This document shows, one piece after another, positions 43,519-50,991 of a stretch of 64,000 nt of DNA (positions within the stretch are counted from its first letter, which is position 1; the number at the start of each line of letters is the position of its first letter). The notes beneath the pieces are model-generated. The model did not search any database, was not told the origin of the DNA, and saw nothing but the letters and a program-made list of their open reading frames with translations. The stretch is taken from the NCBI GenBank assembly GCA_964221845.1, contig CAXPZW010000015.1, positions 30,253 to 94,252 on the forward strand. The letters are read 5' to 3'. The position numbers and the translations under genes were made by a program. This DNA comes from CAXPZW01 sp964221845. Its GTDB lineage: Bacteria > Bacteroidota > Bacteroidia > Flavobacteriales_D > Sanyastnellaceae.

Positions 43519-44199
43519 ATGGCCGATTCACTTACCCTGATCCAAAACCTGGTCCGCGAGAAGTCAAGCCTCAAGCAAGACGTGTACGACAACACCCTCA
43601 AGCATTTTGAGGTCTTCAAATCCCACCTGCGCGACACGATTGAGACCATCGAGCACGGCGTGGGCTCCACGGACAAACGTCTCAAATTCGGCTACATCGA
43701 GAAGAGCGATTTTGAGGTGCAAGTCCAAATCGCCGGCGACGTGCTTGTGTTCTACATGCACACCAACGTGTTCCAGTTTGACAAGGGCAACAGCCTCTGG
43801 AAGTCCAGCTACCTGAAAGAGGACGAGAGCCGCGGATTCGTCGGGTCCATCCAGGTCTACAACTTCCTGGCCGACAGCCTCCGCTACCAACGCCCCCGCG
43901 ACCTGGGCTACCTGATCGCCCGCGTGTTCGTCAACAAAGACGACCACTTCTTGGTGCAAGGCAAACGTCAACTCGGCTTCCTCTACAACGACTTCATCAA
44001 CGGCGTACTCACCTCAGAAAAGGCCAAAGAAGTCGTCCACAGCGCCCTGCTCTACACCCTGGATTTCGACCTGTTCACCCCACCCTACGAGCAGCAGCAA
44101 CAAGTCAGCGTAGGCGAGATGCTCCAACTCTCCCAAAACCTCAACGTAGCCACCGGCAAACGCCTCGGCTTCCGCTTCAACCACGACGACGACGCGTAA
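43519..44199 (+). CDS. Conserved Bacteroidota cytoplasmic protein, unknown function
   Basis: 226 residues, no signal peptide. Contains KRLKFGYIEKSDFEVQVQIA, FYMHTNVFQFD and RDLGYLIARVFVNKDDHFLV, alternating helices and strands. Separated from proS by three bases, so co-transcribed. I do not recognise a domain with known function. The C-terminus is rich in Gln and Asp (EQQQQ; DDDA). Confidence 0.78.
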   Translation: MADSLTLIQNLVREKSSLKQDVYDNTLKHFEVFKSHLRDTIETIEHGVGSTDKRLKFGYIEKSDFEVQVQIAGDVLVFYMHTNVFQFDKGNSLWKSSYLKEDESRGFVGSIQVYNFLADSLRYQRPRDLGYLIARVFVNKDDHFLVQGKRQLGFLYNDFINGVLTSEKAKEVVHSALLYTLDFDLFTPPYEQQQQVSVGEMLQLSQNLNVATGKRLGFRFNHDDDA

Positions 44200-44223
44200 C
44201 CAAAAAAAATCCACCCCGTAAGC

Positions 44224-44254
44224 TTGCACGCGAACAAGCAACCGCATACATTTG
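44224..44254 (+). promoter_or_regulatory. Promoter of tRNA-Glu
   Basis: TTG at 44224-44226 and TACATTTG at 44247-44254 are 20 bases apart, a full Bacteroidota -33/-7 promoter. The tRNA 5' end lies 17 bases after the -7 element. Confidence 0.75.
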
Positions 44255-44271
44255 CACTCCGAATTCAAAAC

Positions 44272-44343
44272 GGCCCGTTCGTCTAGGGGTTAGGACGCCA
44301 GGTTTTCATCCTGGTAGCAGGGGTTCGAATCCCCTACGGGCTG
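44272..44343 (+). tRNA. tRNA-Glu (anticodon UUC)
   Basis: 72 bases folding as a cloverleaf: acceptor GGCCCGT/ACGGGCT (one G-U pair), anticodon stem CCAGG/CCTGG around TTTTCAT, which gives anticodon TTC, and T arm AGGGG-TTCGAAT-CCCCT. The discriminator is G, and CCA is not encoded. It has its own promoter upstream and a terminator downstream. Confidence 0.95.
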
Positions 44344-44356
44344 CTACTTGACAACA

Positions 44357-44387
44357 AACCCGTCTCCCTTGTGAGGCGGGTTTTTTT
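44357..44387 (+). terminator. Terminator after tRNA-Glu
   Basis: AACCCGTCTC pairs with GAGGCGGGTT (10 bp, one G-U) around loop CCTTGT, followed by seven T in total. Confidence 0.88.
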
Positions 44388-44822
44388 GTGCCTGAAACCC
44401 CCGTAAACATTGGGCAGTCCGTGTGGAATATTGACAAAAGGAGGAAAAGCGTGTATCTTATTGGCGTTTGAAAAAACCGAAAAACGCCCCCACAATACCG
44501 CCCTATGAAGTACAAATTGGAACTCGACCGCCCCACGTCCTCCTCGGTCGGCTCGGTGCGCATTTGACATCCGGCGACCAACAGCATAGACAGCATCACG
44601 ATGTGATTCATGAGGTCAAGCTAGACATGAATGGATTGAGCTGCTTGACTGACCATATTTCGGCATCTTCATGCCCAAATCTTCGGAAACGACACTCTTC
44701 ATTATTAACTCCTCCATTCCTCCCGCACAACAGAGAGTAGCGCCATAACTACCTCGCATCCACCTCCGCCCTCCTATCTCTTCTCGCAAACCGCGTAGGA
44801 AATGTAACTTGGAATCCAAACC
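44388..44822. other. Intergenic stretch with promoter-like sequence, hairpin and 20-codon ORF
   Basis: 435 bases without a clear gene. TTGACA (44431) and TATCTT (44454) are 17 bases apart; read as Bacteroidota elements this is TTG, 20 bases, TATCTTAT. A 7-bp hairpin follows (GGCGTTT 44463-44469 with AAACGCC 44482-44488), then a 20-codon ORF 44505-44567 (MKYKLELDRPTSSSVGSVRI). On the minus strand a frame from 44611 begins like a lipoprotein (MNHIVMLSMLLVAGC) but runs into the tRNA terminator and the tRNA. Confidence 0.35.
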
Positions 44823-44855
44823 ATGAATAACATCCGATTCCTTCATATGCACGGC

Positions 44856-45554
44856 ATGAAACAGTTTTTTCCAATTTCCCTTCTCTTGATCATCGGCACC
44901 TTTGGGCAACTCCAGGCCCAAATCACCTCGGTCGGGTGTGACTCCATGGCCTTGGTGGTCAATGTTGGATCCCAAGAGACCGCGTTGAATTTGTATCATC
45001 CCGGCGGTTATCTCACTTGGCCACCGAGTGAAAACGTTATGGAATGGTTGTTTACCGATGAGGAAGGCAATGTGGTACATGAGGAGACATTGATCGACAA
45101 CAACTTTGTTTCCTTCGGCCACAATGTCCCCATCACCGATACTCTATTTGTGTCCGTGCTTCTCACGAACGACTCATCCATTTATTATGATGGAAATCCT
45201 GTGGCGTGCCTTATAGAAGATTACTTGACGTGGGAAGAAGAAGAAATCATTCCCGGCACCGTCATGGGGTCTTGGACCCTTGGCGGCGCAGTGGGAACTT
45301 ATGCTGGCGAGCCATCGAACATTGGAGATGCACCCGGGGGAGTGATTGTCAGCATCTATCCGAACCCAGTGAGTAATGAACTCAGAATCTCAGGTACTTC
45401 AGGACCATGGAGGATTTCAAATTCTCTCGGCCAAATCCAATCTCGAGGAATTCAAATTCAAGGAGATGACATTGTACTTGACACCTCAGCTTGGTCTGAA
45501 GGCTTGTACATCTTTCAGTCTCAACAGAAAGCTGCCTTTATCGTGCAACATTGA
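44856..45554 (+). CDS. Small secreted protein with type A T9SS sorting domain
   Basis: 232 residues from ATG 44856 (MKQFFPISLLLIIGTFGQLQA signal); an ATG at 44823 would add 11 residues before the signal and is less likely. The mature N-terminal part is a short beta domain; the C-terminus (VSIYPNPVSNELRISG; WSEGLYIF) is a type A sorting domain. A TAACTTGG -7-like element lies at 44805-44812. No known function for the ~120-residue cargo domain. Codon use looks less GC-rich than the surrounding housekeeping genes. Confidence 0.8.
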   Translation: MKQFFPISLLLIIGTFGQLQAQITSVGCDSMALVVNVGSQETALNLYHPGGYLTWPPSENVMEWLFTDEEGNVVHEETLIDNNFVSFGHNVPITDTLFVSVLLTNDSSIYYDGNPVACLIEDYLTWEEEEIIPGTVMGSWTLGGAVGTYAGEPSNIGDAPGGVIVSIYPNPVSNELRISGTSGPWRISNSLGQIQSRGIQIQGDDIVLDTSAWSEGLYIFQSQQKAAFIVQH

Positions 45555-46042
45555 TGTGCAGGTCCTTTGCAGGTCACCCAAGGAGTAAACCCCATTCTCT
45601 TTGTTCCAGTGATTCTGATTTTTTTGATTTCAGCAGTCTTGCCCCCCAAAAAATGACCTCTCCAAATGCGTCTGCTCCTATAGCCAATGTGCACAAGGAT
45701 CTAGCATTTGAGGGTGGGAATTTGGGGTATGAAAAAATCGACTGTGAAGCGTAGCGGAACAGGCGGTATTCTTTGCGGTTGAGGAATGCCCCCTACCGGG
45801 ATCATGAAGTAATCCCTAAACACCAAAAAAAGGCTCGCCCCACCACTCCTGCAGTGCACCATCGAAGCACAGTTCACGCACCAGCAGTACCGTGGCTAAG
45901 CCAAACTCCGCTTCCATACGCACTGGAACTTGATAACCCACAGCACCCAAATCTCATGGAATGCGATGATTCCAATACAAGTACATTACAGAATAGCCGT
46001 ATCTTACGCTCGACGTCGTCGTCGAACCTTAGATAACGAACT
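45555..46042. other. Gene-free stretch before the anchor-L protein gene
   Basis: 488 bases with several short frames on both strands but none with a start, signal peptide or recognisable motif. One plus-strand piece around 45730-45812 (KKSTVKRSGTGGILCG, stop, GMPPTGIMK) reads like an interrupted peptide and may be a gene relic. No exact TAnnTTTG element was found before 46043. Confidence 0.4.
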
Positions 46043-48601
46043 ATGCGCTTCTCCTTTGCTCCGGTATGCATCCTATGTGCAGCAGTCCTGTCATGGACTT
46101 ATGCTGGCGCGCAATGCACCGACTACCTGCTGACCGCGGGCGGGGGAGGATTTGACTCCGAAATCTCCTGGAATCTCATAGACGATACGGGAACTCTGAT
46201 TTCCACGGGACCCGCTGTATCCGGACAAGCCCTTTGTTTGCCGGACGGTTGTTATACGGTTGAGCTGCTCGATTCCTTTGGCGACGGTTGGAACGGTGCG
46301 TCATGGATCCTAACCGACGCATTATCGGGCACCATCATCATCAACGAGACGCTTCTCGTGGGCGCCTCAATCAGCATTGATTTTGGACTCAATGATCCAG
46401 CGTGCGCAGCTCCTCCCTGCGCCGACCCATACTACCTCACGGTGGGAGGCGGTCTATTTGACGGTGAAATATCCTGGAATTTGGTCGATGGCAGTGGCAT
46501 CGTTGTGCTGTCTGGTACAGTACTCAGCAACGAACCGGTCTGTCTCGAAGATGGGTGCTACACCCTCCAATTGACCGACTCGTTTGGGGACGGTTGGGAT
46601 GGCGCGTACTGGACCCTCACTGATGGTGATGGAACATTGCTGGTCTCAGAAACCCTGATCGCTGGGGCCTACGGTGAAGTAGAATTTGGAGTGAATGACG
46701 AAACCTGCAACCTTCCCCCGTGCCCAGATGCCTATACGTTTACCGCGGGTGGGGGCACCTTCGACAGTGAAATTTCATGGAGCTTGCTGGACGGCTCGGG
46801 TACTGTTGTTTATGCCGGGTTGGCCACCACTGGAGAGTTTTTTTGTTTGGATACAGACTGCTACACATTGCAACTGTTTGACTCCTTTGGCGATGGCTGG
46901 GACGGCGCTACCTGGACGTTGACCGATGCCAGCGGTGTGCAAATCGGCACAGGCACCTTGGTTGCCGGGGCGTTTGACTACGGGCAGATCAGCATAAATG
47001 GTGCCGAGTGCTCCGATCCCTTCCCCGATGTACTGGATGTAGAAACCGGACTGGTCAGTGCCGAGGCATTGATTACAGACGTGTTCTTGGGTGATTGTCT
47101 CGAGGCGACCAACATAACGTATACCGGAAGCTTAGATGCGTTGGGAACATTTTCAAATGGAGGTTCAATTGGCATTGAAGAAGGGATCATCATTTCTACC
47201 GGACTAGCCTTGTCCGCAGAGGGGCCCAATACAACTGGTGGGGTTTCGAATTCGTTTTACACCGCAGGAGAGCCGTTGTTGGAGGCGCTTGCGGGTTCCA
47301 CCACCAATGATGCGGCCATTTTTGAATTTGATTTTGTGGCATCTACAAGTGAGGTCACCTTCACTTACGTGTTTGCCTCGGAGGAATATGACGAGTTCGT
47401 GTGCAGCAGTTTCAACGATGCCTTTGGCTTTTTCGTGAGCGGACCTGGCTATGCCCCCAACACCAACATTGCTGCCATTCCAGGAACAACGGATTTGGTG
47501 GCGATCAATAACATCAACATCAATGCGGGTTGCGGGGATCCGGCATACGCCGTCTACTATGTCAATAACGACGGCGGTTCAAACATCGAATACGATGCAT
47601 ATACGGTCCCACTCGAGGCGTTGATTACGACGATTCCTTGTGAAACCTACCAGATCAAAATTGCGATTGCAGATGCTGGGGATTCTGTCTTGGATTCAGC
47701 TGTTCTGCTGCAAGCTGAGAGCTTCAACGCAGGCGTAGATCTTGACATCGCGGGTGCATCTCCCGTTGGCGGTCAGAGTAGTCCTGATAACTGCGAAGAC
47801 ACCGGTAGTTTCTTGTTCGTCATGAACGGAGATCCCTTAGACGAAGATGTGGAGATCTCCTTCACCATCGGCGGAACGGCCACAGCGGATGTGGACTACG
47901 ATGCGTTGCCGGATGTGATCACCTTTCCAGCGGGGAGCAGCATCTACGAGTTAGACGTTCAGGGGTACCTGGATCAGTTAGACACCACCCCTGAATCGGT
48001 GACGCTGACCTTGGACAACGTATGCAGTTGTTCTGAGCCGGAGTCCATCACGCTCTACTTGTGTTCACTCATCATGTTGGGCGAAGCACAGCTCGATTTA
48101 CAAGCCGCTTTGGAAGCCGACGAAACCCGCACGCGCCTCACATGGCAGGCCGCATCCACCGCCCACCCCGATCACTTTGTGATGGAGAAGTCGTTGGACG
48201 GCGAGTACTGGACCACCCTGTTTGCCGAAGCAGCCTTGGTGGATGTAGAGGGCACCCATTCCTACCAAGGCTGGGACCCGGAGCCGGCGCCCGGGCTCAA
48301 CTATTACCGTGTGCGCATGGTGGATGTGAACGGTCAAAACCAAGCGTCGCCTATCCGCCACGTTGAGCGCCGATTGGTGGCCGACCCGTTTGTGTATCCC
48401 AACCCGTCCTCGGGCTGGTTTCACGTGGAATACGCTCAGGAATTGGAGGTGCGCGCCTTCGATCAACGCGGCCGCGAGGTGGCGTTGGATCAAAATGGTA
48501 GTGGTGGATACCAGCTGTCGACCGCCGCTTCCGGACTCTATAACCTGCGTTTGACAGACCGGCAAGGTGCTCGTTGGCACTTGCCCATCTGGGTGCGATA
48601 A
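46043..48601 (+). CDS. Secreted repeat protein with choice-of-anchor L domain and T9SS C-terminus
   Basis: 852 residues. Signal peptide about 1-24 (ending WTYAGAQ). Three tandem repeats of about 98-100 residues over about 25-325, each with GGGxFDxEISWxL, a C-rich strand and DSFGDGWDGAxWTLTD; the DxxGDGW core looks like a calcium-binding-type turn. Then a choice-of-anchor L domain about 340-560 (FVFASEEYDEFVCSSFNDAF), a Calx-beta-like segment about 585-675, and a C-terminal beta module with VYPNPSSGWFHVEY, a type A sorting domain. A surface-exposed structural or adhesive role is inferred. Confidence 0.85.
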   Translation: MRFSFAPVCILCAAVLSWTYAGAQCTDYLLTAGGGGFDSEISWNLIDDTGTLISTGPAVSGQALCLPDGCYTVELLDSFGDGWNGASWILTDALSGTIIINETLLVGASISIDFGLNDPACAAPPCADPYYLTVGGGLFDGEISWNLVDGSGIVVLSGTVLSNEPVCLEDGCYTLQLTDSFGDGWDGAYWTLTDGDGTLLVSETLIAGAYGEVEFGVNDETCNLPPCPDAYTFTAGGGTFDSEISWSLLDGSGTVVYAGLATTGEFFCLDTDCYTLQLFDSFGDGWDGATWTLTDASGVQIGTGTLVAGAFDYGQISINGAECSDPFPDVLDVETGLVSAEALITDVFLGDCLEATNITYTGSLDALGTFSNGGSIGIEEGIIISTGLALSAEGPNTTGGVSNSFYTAGEPLLEALAGSTTNDAAIFEFDFVASTSEVTFTYVFASEEYDEFVCSSFNDAFGFFVSGPGYAPNTNIAAIPGTTDLVAINNININAGCGDPAYAVYYVNNDGGSNIEYDAYTVPLEALITTIPCETYQIKIAIADAGDSVLDSAVLLQAESFNAGVDLDIAGASPVGGQSSPDNCEDTGSFLFVMNGDPLDEDVEISFTIGGTATADVDYDALPDVITFPAGSSIYELDVQGYLDQLDTTPESVTLTLDNVCSCSEPESITLYLCSLIMLGEAQLDLQAALEADETRTRLTWQAASTAHPDHFVMEKSLDGEYWTTLFAEAALVDVEGTHSYQGWDPEPAPGLNYYRVRMVDVNGQNQASPIRHVERRLVADPFVYPNPSSGWFHVEYAQELEVRAFDQRGREVALDQNGSGGYQLSTAASGLYNLRLTDRQGARWHLPIWVR

Positions 48602-48653
48602 CCTCTGTCATCTATAAATCTACAGGGTAAGTAGGAATATAAAAATTTTGTCC

Positions 48654-48661
48654 TACCTTTG
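48654..48661 (+). promoter_or_regulatory. -7 element of the orphan Cys-leader unit
   Basis: TACCTTTG is an exact TAnnTTTG match, four bases before ATG 48666. A 6-bp inverted repeat, GTAGGA (48631-48636) and TCCTAC (48651-48656), flanks an AT-rich stretch and overlaps the element, which could be an operator. Confidence 0.7.
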
Positions 48662-48665
48662 TCGC

Positions 48666-48728
48666 ATGTTATTTGCCACAAATATGTGTTGCTGCTGCTG
48701 TATGGTTGGTACCATAGGGGAGCGATGA
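48666..48728 (+). CDS. 20-codon leader-type peptide with five consecutive cysteines
   Basis: Read directly: MLFATNM, five Cys codons (48687-48701, TGT TGC TGC TGC TGT), MVGTIGER, stop TGA at 48726. The ATG lies where transcription should start, so translation may be leaderless; an internal ATG at 48684 directly before the Cys run is an alternative start. The arrangement (promoter, short ORF with a run of one amino acid, alternative RNA pairings, terminator) is that of an amino-acid attenuator, here for cysteine. No gene follows on this strand. Expression is not proven. Confidence 0.7.
   Translation: MLFATNMCCCCCMVGTIGER
48701..48723 (+). promoter_or_regulatory. Candidate pause hairpin and antiterminator arm
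   Basis: TATGGT (48701-48706) pairs with ACCATA (48711-48716) as a 6-bp hairpin directly after the Cys codons. The next seven bases, GGGGAGC (48717-48723), can pair with GCTCCTC (48764-48770; one G-U), which is the left arm of the terminator. A ribosome stalled on the Cys codons would leave 48717-48723 free; one reaching the stop codon would cover it. Confidence 0.55.
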
Positions 48729-48762
48729 CATGCACTTGAACTTAGACACGATCATATGCAAA

Positions 48763-48789
48763 AGCTCCTCCATCCGAGGGGCTTTTTTT
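48763..48789 (+). terminator. Intrinsic terminator of the Cys-leader unit
   Basis: AGCTCCTC (48763-48770) and GAGGGGCT (48776-48783) form an 8-bp stem (one T-G pair) with loop CATCC and a run of seven T. Confidence 0.85.
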
Positions 48790-48846
48790 GGTTATGGAGC
48801 CTGTTGGAATGGGGGAGCGCCTTAGGGATCTTCCCCATTCCTCACC

Positions 48847-49386
48847 TTACCCCCTCACAATCCGAAACACCACCTCACTGCCATCGGCATTCTCGCTTTC
48901 GCGGCTCACGGTGAGGTTTTCGTTGTAGTGCTCGCCGCAACCATCAATGAGGCCTTCAGCAAAGTCCGCCATGCGGCGGTCTGAGTGGTATACCATGCGG
49001 AGTTCCTGATCGCTGATGCGTTCGATGTCAAAGGTGGGGAGCTCGGCGTCCGGGTAGAGTTTTTTGACCTCTACGTGGATGTAGTTTTCGATGCCACCCA
49101 AGAAGTCAAAGCTGTCTTTGGAAGCGGTGAAGAAATGCTTGTAGCCCTTCGCAAACTGGCCAAACAGGTGCTTGCCAAAGGTGTGCAGCAGCACGGGGAT
49201 GCCGATGCCGGATTTTTCGCTGAGGTTGACCACGAGCTGGACAATCTCGGCGTGCGAATAGGTGCCAACAGCCGTGTAGCTGCCACCCGAGGGGAGGTCA
49301 GAACTTTCAATGATGTCATCCACCATGTCGTATCCGAATTTGTCCTCAACCATCTCGAGGAATTCGGTGAATACCATGCCTTTCAT
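48847..49386 (-). CDS. Stand-alone H-NOX (heme nitric oxide/oxygen binding) protein
   Basis: 179 residues from ATG 49386 (MKGMVFTEFLEMVEDKFG), the standard H-NOX length and start; the longer upstream frame is not coding. The predicted proximal heme ligand is His104 (NYIHVEVKKLYP). The heme-propionate-binding YxSxR motif is Tyr133-His-Ser135-Asp-Arg137, exactly 29 residues later as in known H-NOX proteins. No fused kinase, cyclase or methyl-accepting domain, and no histidine kinase or GGDEF partner next to it, so its output is unknown. Convergent with the orphan Cys-leader unit. Confidence 0.93.
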   Translation of the reverse strand: MKGMVFTEFLEMVEDKFGYDMVDDIIESSDLPSGGSYTAVGTYSHAEIVQLVVNLSEKSGIGIPVLLHTFGKHLFGQFAKGYKHFFTASKDSFDFLGGIENYIHVEVKKLYPDAELPTFDIERISDQELRMVYHSDRRMADFAEGLIDGCGEHYNENLTVSRESENADGSEVVFRIVRG

Positions 49387-49462
49387 GTGCGCGTAATTGC
49401 GGGATTTGGTCGCTAAGATAACCCGACGCAGCGGAAGCGGTGTCAGAATTGGTCCTACTTGG

Positions 49463-50980
49463 TCAGAAATCGAACAAATGGTCGAAACTGAGCGGTCGGC
49501 GGTATTGCAGCCATTGGAAACCGGGCAGTGTCCGGTCGGTGTCTGGCGCTTGGGATAGCGGGTGGAAGGCTCCGCCCACTTGTTGCAGCAGTGCAATGCG
49601 CCTGATTTGATTGTCCTCGAAGAAAATGCGCAGGTTGCTGCAGTCGCTTCGGTTGAGGCCCACCGGGGGGGCGTTTGGATCGGCGGACTCGGGATAGTAT
49701 ACGACACGCCCGTTGCCGTCCACGTCCATGCGCACCAGCTCGTTGTCCTCAAAGTAGCCGTACAGGTCACGCCCGGCGATTTGGTTGTAGGAGGTGCTGT
49801 CCACCTTGCTCACGATCATGGCATTGCGCAGCACTTCCAAGCGGTGCAGCGCGTTGTCTTGGAGCGTTAGGATCAGGGTGTCTCCTGAAATTTGGCTCTT
49901 CTCAGACCACATCACAGGGTCCTGCAGCAGGGTCAGTCGTTCCAAGTGTTCCTCAAAGATCAGCGAGTCGCAGACCCCCTGCAGGTCGGTCTTGAAGATG
50001 CGTACGTCGTGGTAGGCGCGGATGCGGTTGTTGCCGGCCGAGTCGGGCAAATTCAACAATGTGTCGGCCCGCAAGAAGAGCGAATCTCCGTCGAAGATTT
50101 GGGTCATGAGCGCGCGCTGAGTCACCAGGGATTTGCCTGAGGCTTCGTCCAACCACCCGTAGTCGCCCGAGACGATGTAGTTCCCGGTGGTGTCTCGGAT
50201 GGAGATGTCGCAAAACAGCTCGCCATAGCCCGTGGCCGCGTTGTAGAACACCGAATCGCCTTGCAGAACGGTACTGCCGTTACGAATGGTGGCGCCTTCT
50301 GAAAATTGACATTGGTCGGTACGGGTGTTGTACCAGCCGCGCGTGCAAAGGATCAAGGCATCATCGGCCACAATGCGCGTAGGGCCATGGAAATAGGCCG
50401 TCTCGCTGGCCCCGGAGTACTTCAAAGTGTCCGAATAGACGGTGTATTTGGGGTTGCGCAAGACCACGTCCTTTTGGAAGTGGAAGAACTCGGATTCTGC
50501 GTCGTAGTAGCCGGCTTGGCTGCTGAGGCGGTTGTTGTTTTCCTGGCTGGTGATGGTGGCTCCGGTGAGGTAACGCGCGATGCCGGTTTCCAAGTTGTAG
50601 GTCAGCGCCTCGGTTTGGAGCGAGAGGTCTTTGTCCGAGAAGTAGATGTTCTCCTCCAAGGTGACCAGTTGTTGGTCGCGTTCGGCAAACAGGTAGCCGC
50701 CGCGCAGTTGCACCGAGTCGCCTTGCACCACGCGCAAGGGGCCAAAGGCCTCAAAGTCTTCGTTGTCGTAGATGTAGGCGCTGTCGCAAAACATGTCGGC
50801 CCCACGGTAGCGCAGGTGCACGTTGCCCAACAAGCGCCGGGCTTCGGTGATGTTGGGGTTGCGGGTGGCCTGGTCGGCGCGCACCACTTCTGCGTAGTCC
50901 TGGGCAGCCAACGGCAGGCTTGCTCCGGCCAAACAGACCAGGGTCACAAGCAAGTACGTGGTGCGGGCCAGGATTTTCAT
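49463..50980 (-). CDS. OstA-like (LptA/LptD-N) organic solvent tolerance family protein
   Basis: 505 residues with signal peptide (MKILARTTYLLVTLVCLAGASLPLAAQ). Successive beta-jellyroll repeats such as LLGNVHLRYRGADMFCDSAY, VTLEENIYFSDKDLSLQTEA and LTGATITSQENNNRLSSQAG are the OstA/LptA pattern, extended through almost the whole chain. In Bacteroidota such proteins probably help carry LPS across the periplasm. It follows purA closely on the same strand (gap of 11 bases). Confidence 0.9.
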   Translation of the reverse strand: MKILARTTYLLVTLVCLAGASLPLAAQDYAEVVRADQATRNPNITEARRLLGNVHLRYRGADMFCDSAYIYDNEDFEAFGPLRVVQGDSVQLRGGYLFAERDQQLVTLEENIYFSDKDLSLQTEALTYNLETGIARYLTGATITSQENNNRLSSQAGYYDAESEFFHFQKDVVLRNPKYTVYSDTLKYSGASETAYFHGPTRIVADDALILCTRGWYNTRTDQCQFSEGATIRNGSTVLQGDSVFYNAATGYGELFCDISIRDTTGNYIVSGDYGWLDEASGKSLVTQRALMTQIFDGDSLFLRADTLLNLPDSAGNNRIRAYHDVRIFKTDLQGVCDSLIFEEHLERLTLLQDPVMWSEKSQISGDTLILTLQDNALHRLEVLRNAMIVSKVDSTSYNQIAGRDLYGYFEDNELVRMDVDGNGRVVYYPESADPNAPPVGLNRSDCSNLRIFFEDNQIRRIALLQQVGGAFHPLSQAPDTDRTLPGFQWLQYRRPLSFDHLFDF

Positions 50981-50991
50981 GTCGCGGTGGA

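Noticed and set aside
44306..44611. Minus-strand lipoprotein-like ORF (MNHIVMLSMLLVAGC start)
   Set aside because: The N-terminus looks convincing, but the frame runs through the tRNA terminator and into tRNA-Glu, so it cannot be an intact gene; a relic remains possible.
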